Assembly (NCBI GenBank): GCA_023055505.1
Contig: JALIRH010000004.1
Location: forward strand, 51,651,115 to 51,715,114
Direction: 5' to 3'
Origin: Callipepla californica brunnescens
Taxonomy: Eukaryota > Chordata > Aves > Galliformes > Odontophoridae
Length of the DNA stretch: 64,000 bases
Positions 12,470-26,049 of this stretch are shown here, one piece after another; position 1 is the first letter of the stretch; every line of letters starts with the position of its first letter. Both the position numbers and the translations under genes were made by a program. The notes below the pieces were generated by a model. It worked only from the letters and a program-made list of their open reading frames with translations. It was not told the DNA's origin and did no database searches.

Positions 12470-15400
12470 AACTGAAAGAGATTGGTAAAAATTGAACAAA
12501 CAAGAAAAATCTTGCCAGAGTGCTGGATCTTGCTGCTAGAAGTGTTCCTTAACTGTTTGGAGCTTATAATTGAGTGTCAAGGTAACACTCAGCCCATTCA
12601 CTTGACAAAGGAGGGAATGGAAAACAGGAAAGGGCCACACAGGATCGTATCAAGCTCTTAATGAATCAAATCCATCTGGGTGACTTTTCATTACTGGATA
12701 AAAGCTACCCCCTGCTCCGTCCCACATTTTAAGATTATTATTTTTATTCTACTTCAGTGAAGTCTGTCCTTTCCTGCCCTAGGAATGCAAACACTTAATA
12801 GTTCAAGAAGTAAAGCCATTTCTCTACATATGCAGACCAAAGAAAAGCCAGCAAGGAGAACACGTGGCTTTCTGCTTGCTTCTATCAGAGTCTGTCCATG
12901 TCTTGTATTAATTACTACATGCTTATTCCTGTGTAGTTCAATTTAACAAGGTAATTATGCTTGTGACTAGCCTAAACTACATGACTGATATCACTGAAGT
13001 CCATGCCTTGCCAAGTTCTTGAACACTGCTCTGAACCCAGGCTAATGGAGGAGGTGAGGCACCAGGAGCTGCTGCGGGTGTCTTAGCTGCAACCAGGAGC
13101 CAGCAGCACGTGCCTTGCGTCCCAAGAACCATTTTCACCATCCATCTATAACCTGCACACAGTTCCCTTGTCTTCCGTCCCTGTGAGAGATTTGAAGCAA
13201 GCATAGTGGCTTTACATTTACACATGGACTTCCATGTGCAGCTCACACAGTGAGAATATTTGCCCCTCTGTGGCTTTGAGCTAGACAAATCACTGTTACT
13301 ATTATGCAGGGGGCTGGGAGAGGAGGCATTTTGCGTTGAGGTTCAAGAACAATGATTTTCAGATTATTTTTATATATGTACAATGTATTTATTGAGTGAC
13401 AACAGTGTTCAGAATACCAAAAACCATGCAATTCTGCAAGGAATTTTCGTCTTTAATAGTCTCAAAGTTGCTACTAAAAGGGAACTGAATGGACTACCAG
13501 TAAAATAATGAATTCATTATAAAAATGTAGCCTGGGAGTAACTTTAATGGCCTCATCGTCAGATAATTGATTTTTTTCTTTTCTTTCCTAAACAACTGCC
13601 CCAGTGGAAATTAAGAACCTCTCAAATAATTGAATTCCGTTCCATAGCCTCTGCATGTCCACAAGACAAAGCGTTTGCTAATTTGGAGACAGCAGCATCT
13701 GCCTTGCTGGCATGTGCCAAAACATGTCCTTTGTTGGTCTACTGTTTTTGTTTTTTTTATTACACAACTAAATTGATAGCTGAATAGATGACATGCTTAC
13801 GAGCTGGAAAGTTTCTTTGCATTTTGTTTTCACAGCCCTGCAGAGGACGGAGGGATCCGTTGCTATCCCTGTAGTCAGGCAGAAGATGAGCTTTGCCAAA
13901 AAGTCACTTGAGGCATTTACAGTCTTCCTTTTACTCATACAGTATTAAAATGTGTTTGCTCTACTGTGCCCTCAAAAATCCCAGCTCCAGCTCCTAATAT
14001 GACATTGTTTTTGCACTGACAACACGATGTCTTCACGCCACTGCCGCGGAAACAATCGCTGAGTTTTGACAGATGGATGGAGGTAGAAGCCAGTCTGGTG
14101 TTACGCGGAAAGTACGTCAATCGAATGTTCCTGCTAAATTGGGCACCAGTGAAAGAATTGACAACACTTCCTTTGTGCTGCAACCTTACCTGCTGGTGAG
14201 CATCCGCCGCAACCAAGGACGCGCTCACACATCACCAGCCCACCACTTCCAGCAGCCCGTGTGCACGTGCTCATGTTGGTAACAGCGCACGGCCACGAGG
14301 GCTGGAGATTCTCGCCACGAAATTCTGGTCCCAAGGTTGTGCAGGAAGGAGATGATGATGTAAAATTTGTGGCTGGGGAAACATCGGATAAGCGTGACTC
14401 AAAAGAAATAGGGGCTGAGTTGTGGTGCCATTGGCGGAGGAGGACAGCTTTTTCTGTCAATTTTATAACAAGAAAACCTCATTACAGAGCATTAGCTATG
14501 GCTTTAATTGGATTGTTTGCCACTGCTATCACACAGCTGTGGACAGGACTACCTATTGAAGTCAGGTCCATAGCTGTTTTATTTCAGTCAAAGGGACTCA
14601 GTGTAAAATCAAATACTGCACCCCTTGATACGCTGGTATGGGCACACTCAGTATAACCAGCAAGGCTGTTCTGGAGATGCAACACTGCATCTGAAGATAT
14701 TACCACCATTACCGCAAAGTTAAAACCTGAGGACAAACACTCCCCAATTTTTAAAGAGATCAGAACTAGCAGTTCAACTAGGATAAGAAGCCATGGTTAC
14801 ATTTACAGAAGCCAAGCAGACCAACTCTAGAAAGAGCATCTTTACAGATAGTGTGCTACACAGGATTCAGGAATAAGCACCTCTTAGTCTGCTCAGAGAA
14901 GATAAATCATCTCAACATATCTCAGACTTCAGTGATGTTCTCCTTTTAAAGACATCCTTCGGAGACACGGAGTGCCTGTGCATGGGAGCTATGCTCATAT
15001 GCCCAGTCAGAGTAATGCCCTGTTTATTCACTATTTGCTAGTTTGGGAAGTTTTCTTGTCTGAAGGGGATGAGAAGGTTATGTCAATTGTTTTTTTTTTG
15101 CCCTGGGAAAAACAAGATTTTCAGACCTTAATGAAAAACAAATGAGTCAGTAATGGTGTACAGCAGTTCTCCCGTACTATGATTAACTATTGTCAAGAGC
15201 AGAAAGCAAAAGAGCAGACATTCTTGTTGTAGTTTAACAGTGACATCCATCTGCAATCGCTGCCAATTACCTCTTCAGTGTCTGCACACAGCCGTTCATT
15301 TCAAACTGACAGAAACTTCCCTCACAATTGGAAATCTCCATTATTTCAATACGCCCTCCAATCTCCGCTATGAAGCGAACAAGGAGGGAGCAAATAACTT

Positions 15401-17430
15401 AAATTTCATCATCCCGTAGATAACTCCGTGCCTGATGAGGGACATGTCACCCTGAAAAGAGGGAAAATGAACATATGGTGGTCACTAAGTGCCTGAAAAA
15501 TGGTCTCACAGCAGAGACAAATGACAGAGACACCCATCAGGGATGATGAATATGCATCTTGCTCTGCCTTAAAGGAGACAGGGCATGAACTTCCTGAAGT
15601 CACCATCCAGCCCTGCATCTCCTTGGCTTTGTGATGGTAACAGTGCTGGGATCTAGTCCCAGCATGCCTAATGCTCCTGATTTAAGACACAGGCTGCTGA
15701 ACACTGAGGCCACTGCTTACAAGCAAAATCTGGGAGGTAAAAATAACATGTAAACTAAAACAATATATAAACATACTAACTCATAACAACTACAGGCATC
15801 AGAGATGCAACAGAGGGTGCATCTCTGAAGCAAAGAGGAAAGATGTGTCTAACTCTGCCAACTACAATACCACAGGTTAGCTTTGAGCAAAAGAAGTACG
15901 AGTGCCTCTGCACCTATCGCTACGAGATGCAGCAAATGTGGGATTCAGAATGGAAGGAAAACAACCAGAATTGAGCAGAAGCATCTTCCCATAGCACAAG
16001 CCAGTCGTGAAAACTACCTGGGATTCCACTTCTTCCTCACACCTGCTGTGTTTTTCCTTCCAGCTCTTCTGATTGCTAGAGAGACTGTTTGGGGCTGCAC
16101 TGCCAATGTAGAAGCTATATCAAGCTCCTGTCCCAGTGCCTGGTATGGGATGGACTGCAAATTTCATCTGTGACATTCTGCTCACATAAACTGCAAGATC
16201 TGTGAAAGCCAACTGGCAAGGTAAGGCATAGTGTCTGCACGTCCTGGCTGTGCTTGGGATGGAAAGGGCATGAGATGTGTGCACAGTGTATGTCCAGATG
16301 TACCTGCTATTGTTAGAAGGAGCAACAGTGCCAGTAGCGTTGAGATTTAACACGTATCAAAGTTTAGGAACTTCCATTTAAGCTTAATGAAGCCAGGCAA
16401 TACGGGTGGATATATATGTTATTTATCTTTTGCAAATAAGTAAAGTGAGAAATAGTTGCTAAGCAAGCTGCACAGTGGTATCTACTCATGCAGTGGTTGA
16501 TTTTCATCTCCCCAGGTTCTCATAGCTGGCTGCTGATCCCTCAGAACTGCATTCCTGTATCAACTGTTGTATAATTGCCTCAGCTTCTGCATGCCAGTCT
16601 GATAAACACACCTGCAAGTCTGTACACCCATCCTTCTGTACATCAGCTGCATGAAGAAGTTGCTCTGAGATGCACGCTTTTTGGCCAAGCTGGGAATACG
16701 GAGTGCATGGTCTGCAGCTGCTGCATCCTAAAACCTCCAACTGGGGACTGCGGTACAAAATGGATTCAGGCTGCAACATCATTACGTTCAACAGCTGCAA
16801 CCATAAGAAAAAAAGAGCCCTTTGCAGAGCAAATAAAAGCTTTTCTGGCTGTAAACAACCTGAAAACTGCTTTTTGGGGAGCTGTGATGCATGAGCATGA
16901 GGGACAGTCATCTCTGGAGGACCTCAGAATTTGTTTCTCACTGAAGGGCCACTATGTGCATTGCTCTGCTTTTCTCTGTTTATACACTTTAACAATTTTT
17001 TTTACCCTTTCTCATTCCAACATAACTTGAATCACTGTCTCAGCGCAGACAAGGAATCCTATTGATCTGACATCAAAATTAATAGATCAGCACCAGCATG
17101 CGAATGTCAGAACAAATTCTGGAAACAAGTTTATTGGATGGCATCTGAAGTGCAAACAGCAGCTAAGGAGAGCAGCGATGTGTTCTGAAATGGAACAACT
17201 ACATATATATTAAAGTCAGTGTTCATTACACAGAATATTTAGAACTTAAAGGACCTATACGCACTGCGAAAAATAATACAAAACTACTATTGAGAGTGGA
17301 ATATTTCAGACTGAATTCTGCTGTCAGAATATAGTGCTGGTATCCCCACGTTCCCTAAAAACACAAGGCTACCGTATGAGGAGCAGGAAGCTGGAGGTCA
17401 GGGGGTTTTGTTCTGGTGATCTCCCTCTGA

Positions 17431-17535
17431 GTCATAGCATCATTAAGGTTGGAAAAAAATACTATGATCATGTAGTCCAAACATCAACCCATACTACCAT
17501 GCAACACGCACTAAGCCATGGCTCTCAGTGCCACT
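17431..17535 (-). mobile_element. CR1 3' end fragment
   Basis: GTCATAGCATCATTAAGGTT followed by GGAAAAAAATAC and ATCATGTAGTCCAAACATCA is the antisense CR1 terminus, then a degenerate version of the block containing CTCAGTGCCAC. This is the only clear repeat in the 14.76 kb intron. Confidence 0.8.
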
Positions 17536-20523
17536 CATGAGCCAACATGTGTCTGTGTAAGGGAATGACCCCATGGGGACCTGCAAGCCTTGGTGCCCTC
17601 AGTTCATCTTCAGAGCAAGGACTTCATTTTAAGCTTTTGCTGTCACAAATAGTCCCCCTATGAGACTACCCCAATAGCAGCTTCTGCCAGAGTCCCTTGA
17701 ACAGAACCAAAAGGAATGTCCTTTGCTGTGACACATCCTGGAGACTCACTTTTCCCCAGATGTGTCTGACCCAGCACCAACTAAAACCAGTCAGAGGATT
17801 CCTGAGACGAGACCTATTTTTCATCACTTCAGCACTGACTGAGCAGCAGATAAATCATTTCATTTGAAATCGTGTATCATTCCATTACAGACAACCTCTC
17901 TTACAAACTTTGTAATAAATTACACCAGATGTGCCTCCAATACTTCCACAAATTTATACATTTTAGTCTGCAATAAGAAGTTATGAATCTCACCAAAAAA
18001 AGAAGAGGATCTTCTGAAATGCCAATGAATCTTGTCACTGCTAAAACGTAGTGACATTTCCAAAAAGCAACAGACATTACCAGTTAAACTCTCATTCTGC
18101 TTTCACAGCAGCACATCGACAGTAGCTTCAACAAAAGCCACAAGGCTGCTTTGACATAAAGTCATTGTACAAAGAGTTCGGACCCAAGACGCTCCTGAAA
18201 TCACTCATATGCATCTCATTATCAACTAATTATGAGATAGCTTCTACTTTCAAGAAACACTGCAATAAATCCAGGCTGGTTCATAGGTCTCCTAAGATAC
18301 GAGTGTAAAAACAGACAGCACACTGACACGCAACTCAATATCAAACTGCTTATATTCATCTCCTGCACCAACTATTGCCTCTCCTGCCTGATGGGTGCCT
18401 CCAGAGAGTGATTCATTCCAGTTCCCTGCCGTACAGATCCGAAGAGATGAATCACCTTTCAGAGGCATCCATCTCTCCTGTTGACTCCAGGAAGCTCAAA
18501 CAACTTTCTCGGTACTTCCAGAGACTTACATTGAGATGCAGTGGGGTGACTCCAAATCTGTCTGCCTCAGGCTTGTGGCAGCACTTCGGTACCTGCTATG
18601 CATTAAGCAGGTCCTTCAGTTTCCTTGCCTGACTTAGAGCCTATTTAAACACTTCTGAGGAACAGCGGGGTAAAAGAACATAGGGCACTGCTCCTGATCG
18701 CATCCCAGCACGCAGGCTCAGGGCCCAGGTCCCTGTAGCATCCTTTCCACATGCACTCCTGATGCCTGTGAAGGAGCAAGGACAGCTGCAGCACTTTTGG
18801 GAAGCCGGTGACTGCCCTATGCCATTGGGGTTCACTGGAAAAATCCCCACTAAAATCTTTGCTGCTCCATCAAACTGGCTGCACACACATTTCATGTCTA
18901 GGTTAGCAGGGGGTTAGTATTAGTTCTGCCTGGTCAGGCTCATCCTCAGCAAGTACCTTTCCATTTTCAGCCTGTCAGCTATGACAACTGCTGTCATGTA
19001 GTCACTTCCAGTCTATTGCCCCTTCTTCCTTTTGACGACTGGATTTTACCCTCCCTAAGGGAAAAGATGGTGCAATTTTTGAGCATGGGGAGCAGGTTAA
19101 GACTCTCAGACAGCTGGATGGGGCCAGGCTGTAGCTAGCCACTGGCTCAGCAGCAGCAAATCATCTTGTTAACCAGCTCATCCCACCACAACACTGCTCC
19201 TCAAGAACCAGGTGAGGGCAAGGATTACTGTTTCACACTTCCCAAAACCCAACAGCAGTGCCCCAGCATAAGCAGTCAGCTCCATCTGCTCCTTCAACCT
19301 TCTTTAGGGCATTTTTCCCTCAAGAAAGAAACACCAGCTAAGCATTCAGACTGCAGAATACTCCATATCACACACACACTCCCAGGAAAAATGACAGACA
19401 ATTGCCTGATGTCCCAAAACCCAGCCCTGTTTGTAATTTAAGCCAGTTTGATCCAGGTAAACTGAAGAGCTGAAAGTCATGCTCCGCTGTGCAGTGCCTC
19501 TTGCTTTGCTTTTATGTAGTGCTGAATTTAACTCACAACAAAAGGAATCACAATTCCGTTGCTGGCCGGAATAACAAAAATCAGAACAGAGACAGCATCC
19601 TCCTTGCAATTTTCCAGCTTAAGTATTCCTAAGAACACATCGCACCTGGCAGGAAGAGAATTCATTTTGGGCAGAACAAGCAACTTTGGAAAGCAGCACT
19701 CAGTGCTCTGAAACGTCTGACATCGAGTGTAATAAACTTGCAACAGTTAAAGCCTGAGATTTCCACAGACAGAAAGAAAACACCACCACCCCGAGACTGC
19801 ACATTAAGAATATTTTTAGAAATTTTCCCTTTCAAATTCTGATTTATGCTCTGCATCACCATCCTAAGTGCAGCCATCTCTCTCGCTGGACATCACCAAA
19901 TTTGCAGCTGACACTGAGGCGTGCTGTGAAGTTGGCATGCACTCTGCAGGGAACGAGCCGTGTTTCTGCGCTTTGTGCTCGGCTGTCATGTCAGTGAGAG
20001 CGCACCACGGGCTTCACAGTCTCTATCCTGTGGTATTAAAGAATTGCTTCAGAGCTGACACCTCTGAAAATAAGTGGGGAAAGCAGTGCAAGGGAACTAC
20101 TGTTATCTTGAGCTGAGGGTCAGCAGACACAAAAAGTTGGTGCTTCTGTCTCTAAAACAACGATAGATCTGAGGCACGTTATTAAAACATTACCATAAAT
20201 TCAATAGCATAGCACAGAGCTAACTTCCCAGCTTTTTGAAAAGCCAGAATGGAAGTACAAGAACTTTTTTCTCAGTTGTTCCTCTTTCAACATTAGTTTC
20301 TCCATCAGAAATCACTCACACAGCGACTGAACGCATAAAAGAGAGATGTAACTGCACTTACCCGAGATGATATCGAAGTGTGAAAAATGCCATCAAAGCA
20401 TTAGTTACTTCAAAAATGGACAGATACATTCAGACACACACTCACGTTCCTTCACATGGAAAAGAGCAGGAGCAGCATGCAGAGTAAATTCCTGCCTAGC
20501 CTTAAATGTAAAGGAAAAAAAGC

Positions 20524-20529
20524 ATTTAC
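20524..20529 (-). other. splice donor after the start exon
   Basis: The minus strand reads ACG then GTAAAT. One base of codon 26 is left, matching the phase of the acceptor at 5771. The frame stays open past this donor but becomes Lys/Phe-rich and unlike the family, as expected for intron. Confidence 0.8.
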
Positions 20530-20605
20530 CGTCTGACACAGGCGAATTTAGCTCAGAAACACTGTAGGACGGTAACGGTGCCACTCTTGCTGAATGTTTC
20601 TTCAT
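20530..20605 (-). CDS. SLC35F4: SLC35F4-like transporter, first coding exon (short N-terminus)
   Basis: This exon encodes the first 25 residues plus one base of codon 26. The protein begins MKKHSARVAPLPSYSVSELN and continues for five more residues. From memory, the paralogue SLC35F3 starts with nearly the same eleven residues, which identifies the family. The ATG is at 20605-20603, with A at -3. An in-frame TAG at 20623-20621 lies 15 bases before the ATG, so the reading frame cannot extend further 5' in this transcript unless splicing intervenes. The exon ends with ACG followed by GTAAAT, a good donor in phase 1. The exon at 5771-5474 begins in the matching phase, giving a Gly-Glu-Glu junction. 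SLC35F3 has Gly-Glu-Glu at a similar place. The segment is cytosolic and soluble, with no signal peptide. A longer isoform starting upstream is possible but was not seen. Confidence 0.82.
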
Positions 20606-21433
20606 CCTTTGGAATTGCTCCTACTCACACGCTCACTTGCCTTTGGTCTGCATCACTTTTGGTCCCAAGTACTACAGTAAACACGGCTGGGGCTGGTGGC
20701 TGGATGTTGTTCTGAAGATGCTGCAGTAGGCTACGAGTACTGATTTGCTGTTTCCCTGGGAAACCATTTGCAACACATTCAAACAATGCTTGACCTCTGC
20801 TAACACTTTCCTTTCATTCAGTTGTTAAGTATAGCAGATAAAATATAAATATATTTGCTGTTGCTCTTCCCTAACTCGAAAGCACTGCAGTCCCCTTGTA
20901 GAAAAGAACAATTTCACATCAGATATCTGCTCTGTGTTAGCAGAGCAGACAGGAGATTTCTCAGACAACTGCAAGGGAATTATGCAATGCAATTTTCTGG
21001 TTCCTTACACTGTGACAATGTATGTATGATTACAGTAGTTGTTTTAAAGAAACTTTGAAGAACACAGCTCCTGTACAGCCACTAAACCAGGAATGCACTG
21101 GGCAAAAGAACAAGTAACATCAAGCTTTTTCTTCGTCAGATAAAGCAGTGGTATTGCAGGAGCCTCTCTTCTTTTAATGCCCTAAAAAGCTGTCACAACT
21201 AGGAGATATATATAGGCCACAGTTGGTTTAGATTTTTCCCCTGAGGCAGCCAGGACATTTTAACCCTCTTTCTTCTAAATCCAATCTCTTTTATCACTTT
21301 GTTATTATTTTTATTTCTGCAATTGGATGTTGTTCGCTCGCAGCAACAATAAAGTTTCTCTGAACAAACCAATCCCTCTACGTTCAACGTGTTTATTACA
21401 GCAACTATGAAAAACAAATTTGGAACACATTTC

Positions 21434-21592
21434 CCATGGCTGGTGGGTGCCCCATCCCTGGAGACACCCAAGGTCAGGGGATGGGGTTCTGAGCTCCTGA
21501 TCAAGTTGTGGGTGTCCCTGTTCAGTGCAGGGAGTTGGACCAGATGGCCTTTGAGGGTCCCTTCCAACTCAAATAATTCTAAAATTCTGTAT
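21434..21592 (+). mobile_element. CR1 3' end fragment
   Basis: Sense order is seen: GTGGGTGCCCCATCCCTGGA, then GGTGTCCCTG-like sequence, then GAGTTGGACCAGATGGCCTT and AGGGTCCCTTCCAACTC, ending in a degraded AATTCTAAAATTCTG octamer tail. It lies about 0.8 kb upstream of the SLC35F4 ATG, in the orientation opposite to the gene. Confidence 0.92.
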
Positions 21593-24500
21593 TTCCAAAG
21601 TAAAAAAAATGTTGCTTTGTGCCTTTGCTAGCAACTGGAGTTTGGTCTTCCATCTCTTCCTACGGAGTCAAACAGGGAGAAGTTATTGGAAGGCAATAAA
21701 GCAATTTGAAAAAAAGCATCTCCAACCCAGAACATCACATGCTGGGCTTCCTAAAGGCAGACAACATGAATCTCAAACATTCTACACTGCAACAAGAGCC
21801 TCTTTCCAGGCACAAAATAGTTATAGCAGAGGACATCAGCTATGGCAATTCAGCCCATGAGTATTGTAAGGTATCAGTCCATGACACCACCATACCCACA
21901 AGAGGTACGAAGTGGCTTCGAAGTCTTCAGAGCAAAGAAGCCAGGAGTGTAGAGTATTATCTTAAATTCATGATCTTATTCTGCAGATCTTTAACTCCTG
22001 TTTGCGTGGTCTGTGCTCTTTGTCATTAGGGAGTGGCGACACAGTAAGAATCAATGGCTGACACTGCGGAAGAGAATGAGATCTCAAGGCTTTCTGTCCC
22101 AGTGCAGAGAACAACAGCACTGGGACATACTACACAAGAAGACCAGGGGAAATAAACAGTTAAAGTCACCTGTTTTTCCACTGAGAACACCCTCTCCTGA
22201 AATGTTTGCAGCTCTGCTCTAGGACTTTTGTTACACCCCCTGGAGCTGACAAGGCTCACAACCCTGATAGTTTTTCCCAACACATCACATAAAGCTAACC
22301 AGCTCTGCACTGCTTATCTGCATTCCGAAGACTTCCTGCACTGTGTAACAAGTGCTATTCCAAAGAAATTATCTTCCCAATTTGCAGAAGGAATTTTATT
22401 CTCCTCTCCGAAGTGCTGAGAGTCAGCAGACTTTGTGATAGAGTAATCACAAGTTAAGTAATTGCTGGCTCCACGATCACAAGGCTATCTATTAATACAT
22501 GTCTAGTCCTTGAGCGTTTATATAACATAAACAATACAACACAGATGGTTTTTAGAAAACCACTTCTGCAAATAGGAGTTAGTAATGGAATCATTAACGA
22601 TCCCTAACAATGGTGAGGGTGAAATGCATGAGATGATGTCAAGCAATTGGAGACGTTTCTTTCAGATAATTTCAGTGTCACCAGCAGAACGTGGCTGCAT
22701 CAAAAAATAGCTGCATTTTTTTCCACAAAGGAAGATCAGCCATTGTTTTAATGCAGTAACTCAGAAGCCATATTCAAATCCAGAAAAAAGCCTTTTGAAT
22801 ATCTACCTAGCAATCTCTGCGCCATACAACAATTAGAGGAGAAAAAAAGATATAAAACCGCTTCAAAATCATGACTGGTACCTGTACACCCACTGAAGAC
22901 TGCAACTTAGCATCAGCTTCTCTGGCTACACAAGACTGAGCTTTGGCCACCTATTTCTGCTTATAATGTGAACAGCTGATGGCACTTACGTGGCTGATGC
23001 TATTCATGCAGGTGCTCTGATCCTGCCTCTGCACCCCCCATCTCCTCTCTAATCATGCCAAAAGGAGGAATAAATTAATATGGAGTAGAAAAGAGAGAAG
23101 CAAGCAGTCTCTTTTTCCTGAAGTATATCAGACACAAATCCATCCGCAAGTGGTACCACATCCAAATTCACCAGGATGGTATGACAGTTACTCCAGAGAT
23201 TACAAGTCAACATGAAACCTGTGGATACTCACATTTATGCATGGTACCACAGTGGGAAAAAGGGAAAAGCCAGGCCTGCTGCAGTCTCAGCTCCTCAGTA
23301 AATATTAATGCAGCCGAGCACATGGAGAAGCTGCAAGGCTGCTGACTCATGGACCTGACAGCAAACTAGTGCTGGAAGCAGCCAGAACTAGGGAGTGCTG
23401 GATCACATTTGCTAGCAAGGGCTCCACACTCGCATCAGAAGGGCACTGATGGTGTCAAAACACTGACCATCCTCTTGGCTTGCAACGGCAGCTAACTATG
23501 CATATTTAAGGGACCTACTCTAAGAATAAAGACTATTCACTCTTCTCCACTAAAATTGCAACCCACATTCAAAACTGTAGCAGAACTTTTGGTAACCTCA
23601 GGTTTATGTGAAGTGTCGGTCCCACACAGACAGATGCATGCTTACAAGCTGCACTCCAGCCACAGATGTACTCAGTTCCTGCTAGCAAAGCTGGCAAGAG
23701 AAAACAAACCATGTGGAGGTGTATCTTGGGGTAAGATCAAACAATAAGGTCCCCAATAAGGACACTCCAGCACCCCGTGTCACTAGTTCATTAGGAATAC
23801 AGACAACATAACAAACTAATCAAGCCATATCGGGTTTGGAAGGCTTATTTTTCTCTTTGTGGGTAATAACTGACAATCAAACTCACAGTATTAATATAAT
23901 CCCAATGAGAAGCGATGGAATATCTGATCCCAACGAAGACAACAAGTGTGCTAGTGCCCTAGGGAGACAGAATCATCTCTCAGCTAAAGGCAAATAGCTG
24001 CAGAGGTATATAGGGCACTGAATTTCCACATTGATAATGGGATTCATCTCAACTGGCTTTGAACATCAAGGTCTGAAACGGCTATACCAAAATCTTTTCA
24101 AGGTGAATGGTGAGAAACTGGTATCTCTAAAGGACAGCTTGCCTGATCTCCCTTACATGTCTGTTGCAGTCTGAAATTAGGAGCTCACTGAAGGCATTCA
24201 TTTCTGTCCAGTGAGGTGATTTGCTCACCCCTGGCCATTTTAGATATTAACTTAGGGCAGATGCTTCCAATAGGAAACACTATTAATGCTTGCTAAAGAT
24301 ACGAAAAGCCATTCTTTGAGTGTGATTGGCTCTAGAACAGGGTTCTGATTCAAAACTGCAGTGTTTGCTTTGAACAAAGCCAGTTACAAGATCTGTATGC
24401 AATCCACTTTCCATAGGCCCCGCAGCCAACAGGTCAGTCTGTTCCCAATTACTAGACCATAATACTCTCATAAACATGACTTTATTGGTTCTTGCAGGCT

Positions 24501-26049
24501 GAGCGTGTGTTTTAAGGCATCAAGCTAAAGGGCTGTTATCAAGTTCATTTTACCACGCTGGAATATAAATTAGATGCAAGACGCAGAAGAGATAAACAGT
24601 CAAACTGAGATCAAAATAGATGGATCCTACAAAAAGCATTTCTATGTAAAAGACTTCAAGGCTTTAGTTTGAACATTCACCAGAAGCAAACAGCAAACGT
24701 TACTTGATTAAAACAGCAGACTCAGTCCAAAACAGCTTCCAAGGCAAGCAGAACAAAAGAACTGAAAATCTCTCTGCTGTACCAAGTTGTATCACGTGGA
24801 TTTTAAAGAATCATATCCTGAACTCCTTGCTTTGTCTTACTTCAGCCAAAATTCTCACCGGGTTAAATACTGCTGAGTTCCAGAATATCAACCCTATTCC
24901 AATAGGAACCAATAAAAAACTAAGTCACTATCCTTTGGCCCCCACCAATGCATGTTCACATATCACGTGAAGAAGAAGAGAGTGCAGAACGTTTCCCTGT
25001 GTGCTTGCTGCAGGAGCAACAACTACTTCTGCACACATCCAGTGGCTGCTTGACCAAACCCCTGCCCCCTCCAACACAGATGCAGCAGCTCATCGCTCCC
25101 CATGCTCACGTGGTGGATACCAGACTCACATGCACCCAGGAGACCTTCTCTGACTCAGAGAAGTACTGAAGTGCTCAGAAGGGTCCTACTCATTTCTTTG
25201 AAGCAATTGTATTCTCAAGTGCCTTCCATACAAATGGAATAAAAATCAGCATTGGTGAGTTCCTGGCTGTCTTCTCCAAATCCTCCACCCCTTCAGGCCA
25301 GAGCCTGACAAGTGATTCTGCAAAGGCATTCCAGCCTGGGAGCAGCTGCTCCCAGCCATCCCCTGGTTTGTGGCAGAAAGACTGCCTTACCCATGACTTC
25401 TCTATCAAACACATTCTATTTGAGAACATTCATACTGAAGACACACCGAAGTCTCACATATTACACTCACTGACACAGAAATACAACTTCATCCAGCTTT
25501 TCTGGTATTCTGCAAATACCTAGAAGCAGAGGACTCATTTCCTGCTAGAGTATCACCTAATCACCACGAGCAATACTGCTGAATTTGAAGAGATTTTAAT
25601 TCCCTCGAGGGCTGAGTGTTTATATACTGATCTCCAGAGGCTCATGTTAACAAGGGTTGCTATTTTCAACAAATCAGCCCAAGAATTCACTCTCTACTAC
25701 CCACTCTGTTTTCTAGTGGGGAAAAAAAATAATAATAAATGTTGGGCTTCCCAAGCAGGCAGTTTACAGAAATAAGACTAATGGCACCGGCTAAACATCT
25801 ACTTAGAGATGATGATAGGAAGATTTGCAGTTTGCTGTCACACAGAGCAGGAAAGCATCTCCCTGCTGCTGCAAGCCACTTCTTTTCCACCAAACCCCAA
25901 AGAGCTGTAGCTAAGCAGATGGCAGATGGACCCCGGACTGCTGGCTCTGATAGCACCATACCAGGAGCTAAAATGCTCAGATCATGGATGGACAGCTGTG
26001 CCTTGGCTGCAAGAGGACAGCTCATGTAATTAGATGTTACACATTACAC

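Larger units (their letters stand above)
5772..20529 (-). other. SLC35F4 intron of 14.76 kb
   Basis: This is the intron between the start exon and the TM1/TM2 exon, judged from matching splice phases. It holds only one recognisable CR1 fragment (about 17431-17535), a 26-base T tract at 12444-12469 and a 10-base T tract at 15090-15099. Two patches have more CpG than the surroundings, near 9290-9385 and 14040-14420. Open frames here, such as those at 9246-9608, 14261-14656 and 16504-17030, overlap one another on both strands and match no family I know. I see no RNA gene. Confidence 0.75.

Noticed and set aside
14261..14656. Plus-strand open frame of 131 codons
   Set aside because: No domain is recognised. 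It is antisense to the SLC35F4 intron, and the minus strand is open over part of it too. It is kept only as a candidate conserved block.
16504..17030. Overlapping open frames of 135 (minus) and 151 (plus) codons
   Set aside because: Both strands are open at once over the same bases with no known motif. Cys- and Leu-rich compositions like these come from noncoding DNA.
20839..20853. AT-rich TATA-like motif about 235 bases upstream of the SLC35F4 ATG
   Set aside because: The motif is too simple, and there is no supporting initiator or CpG context, so I do not call a promoter.
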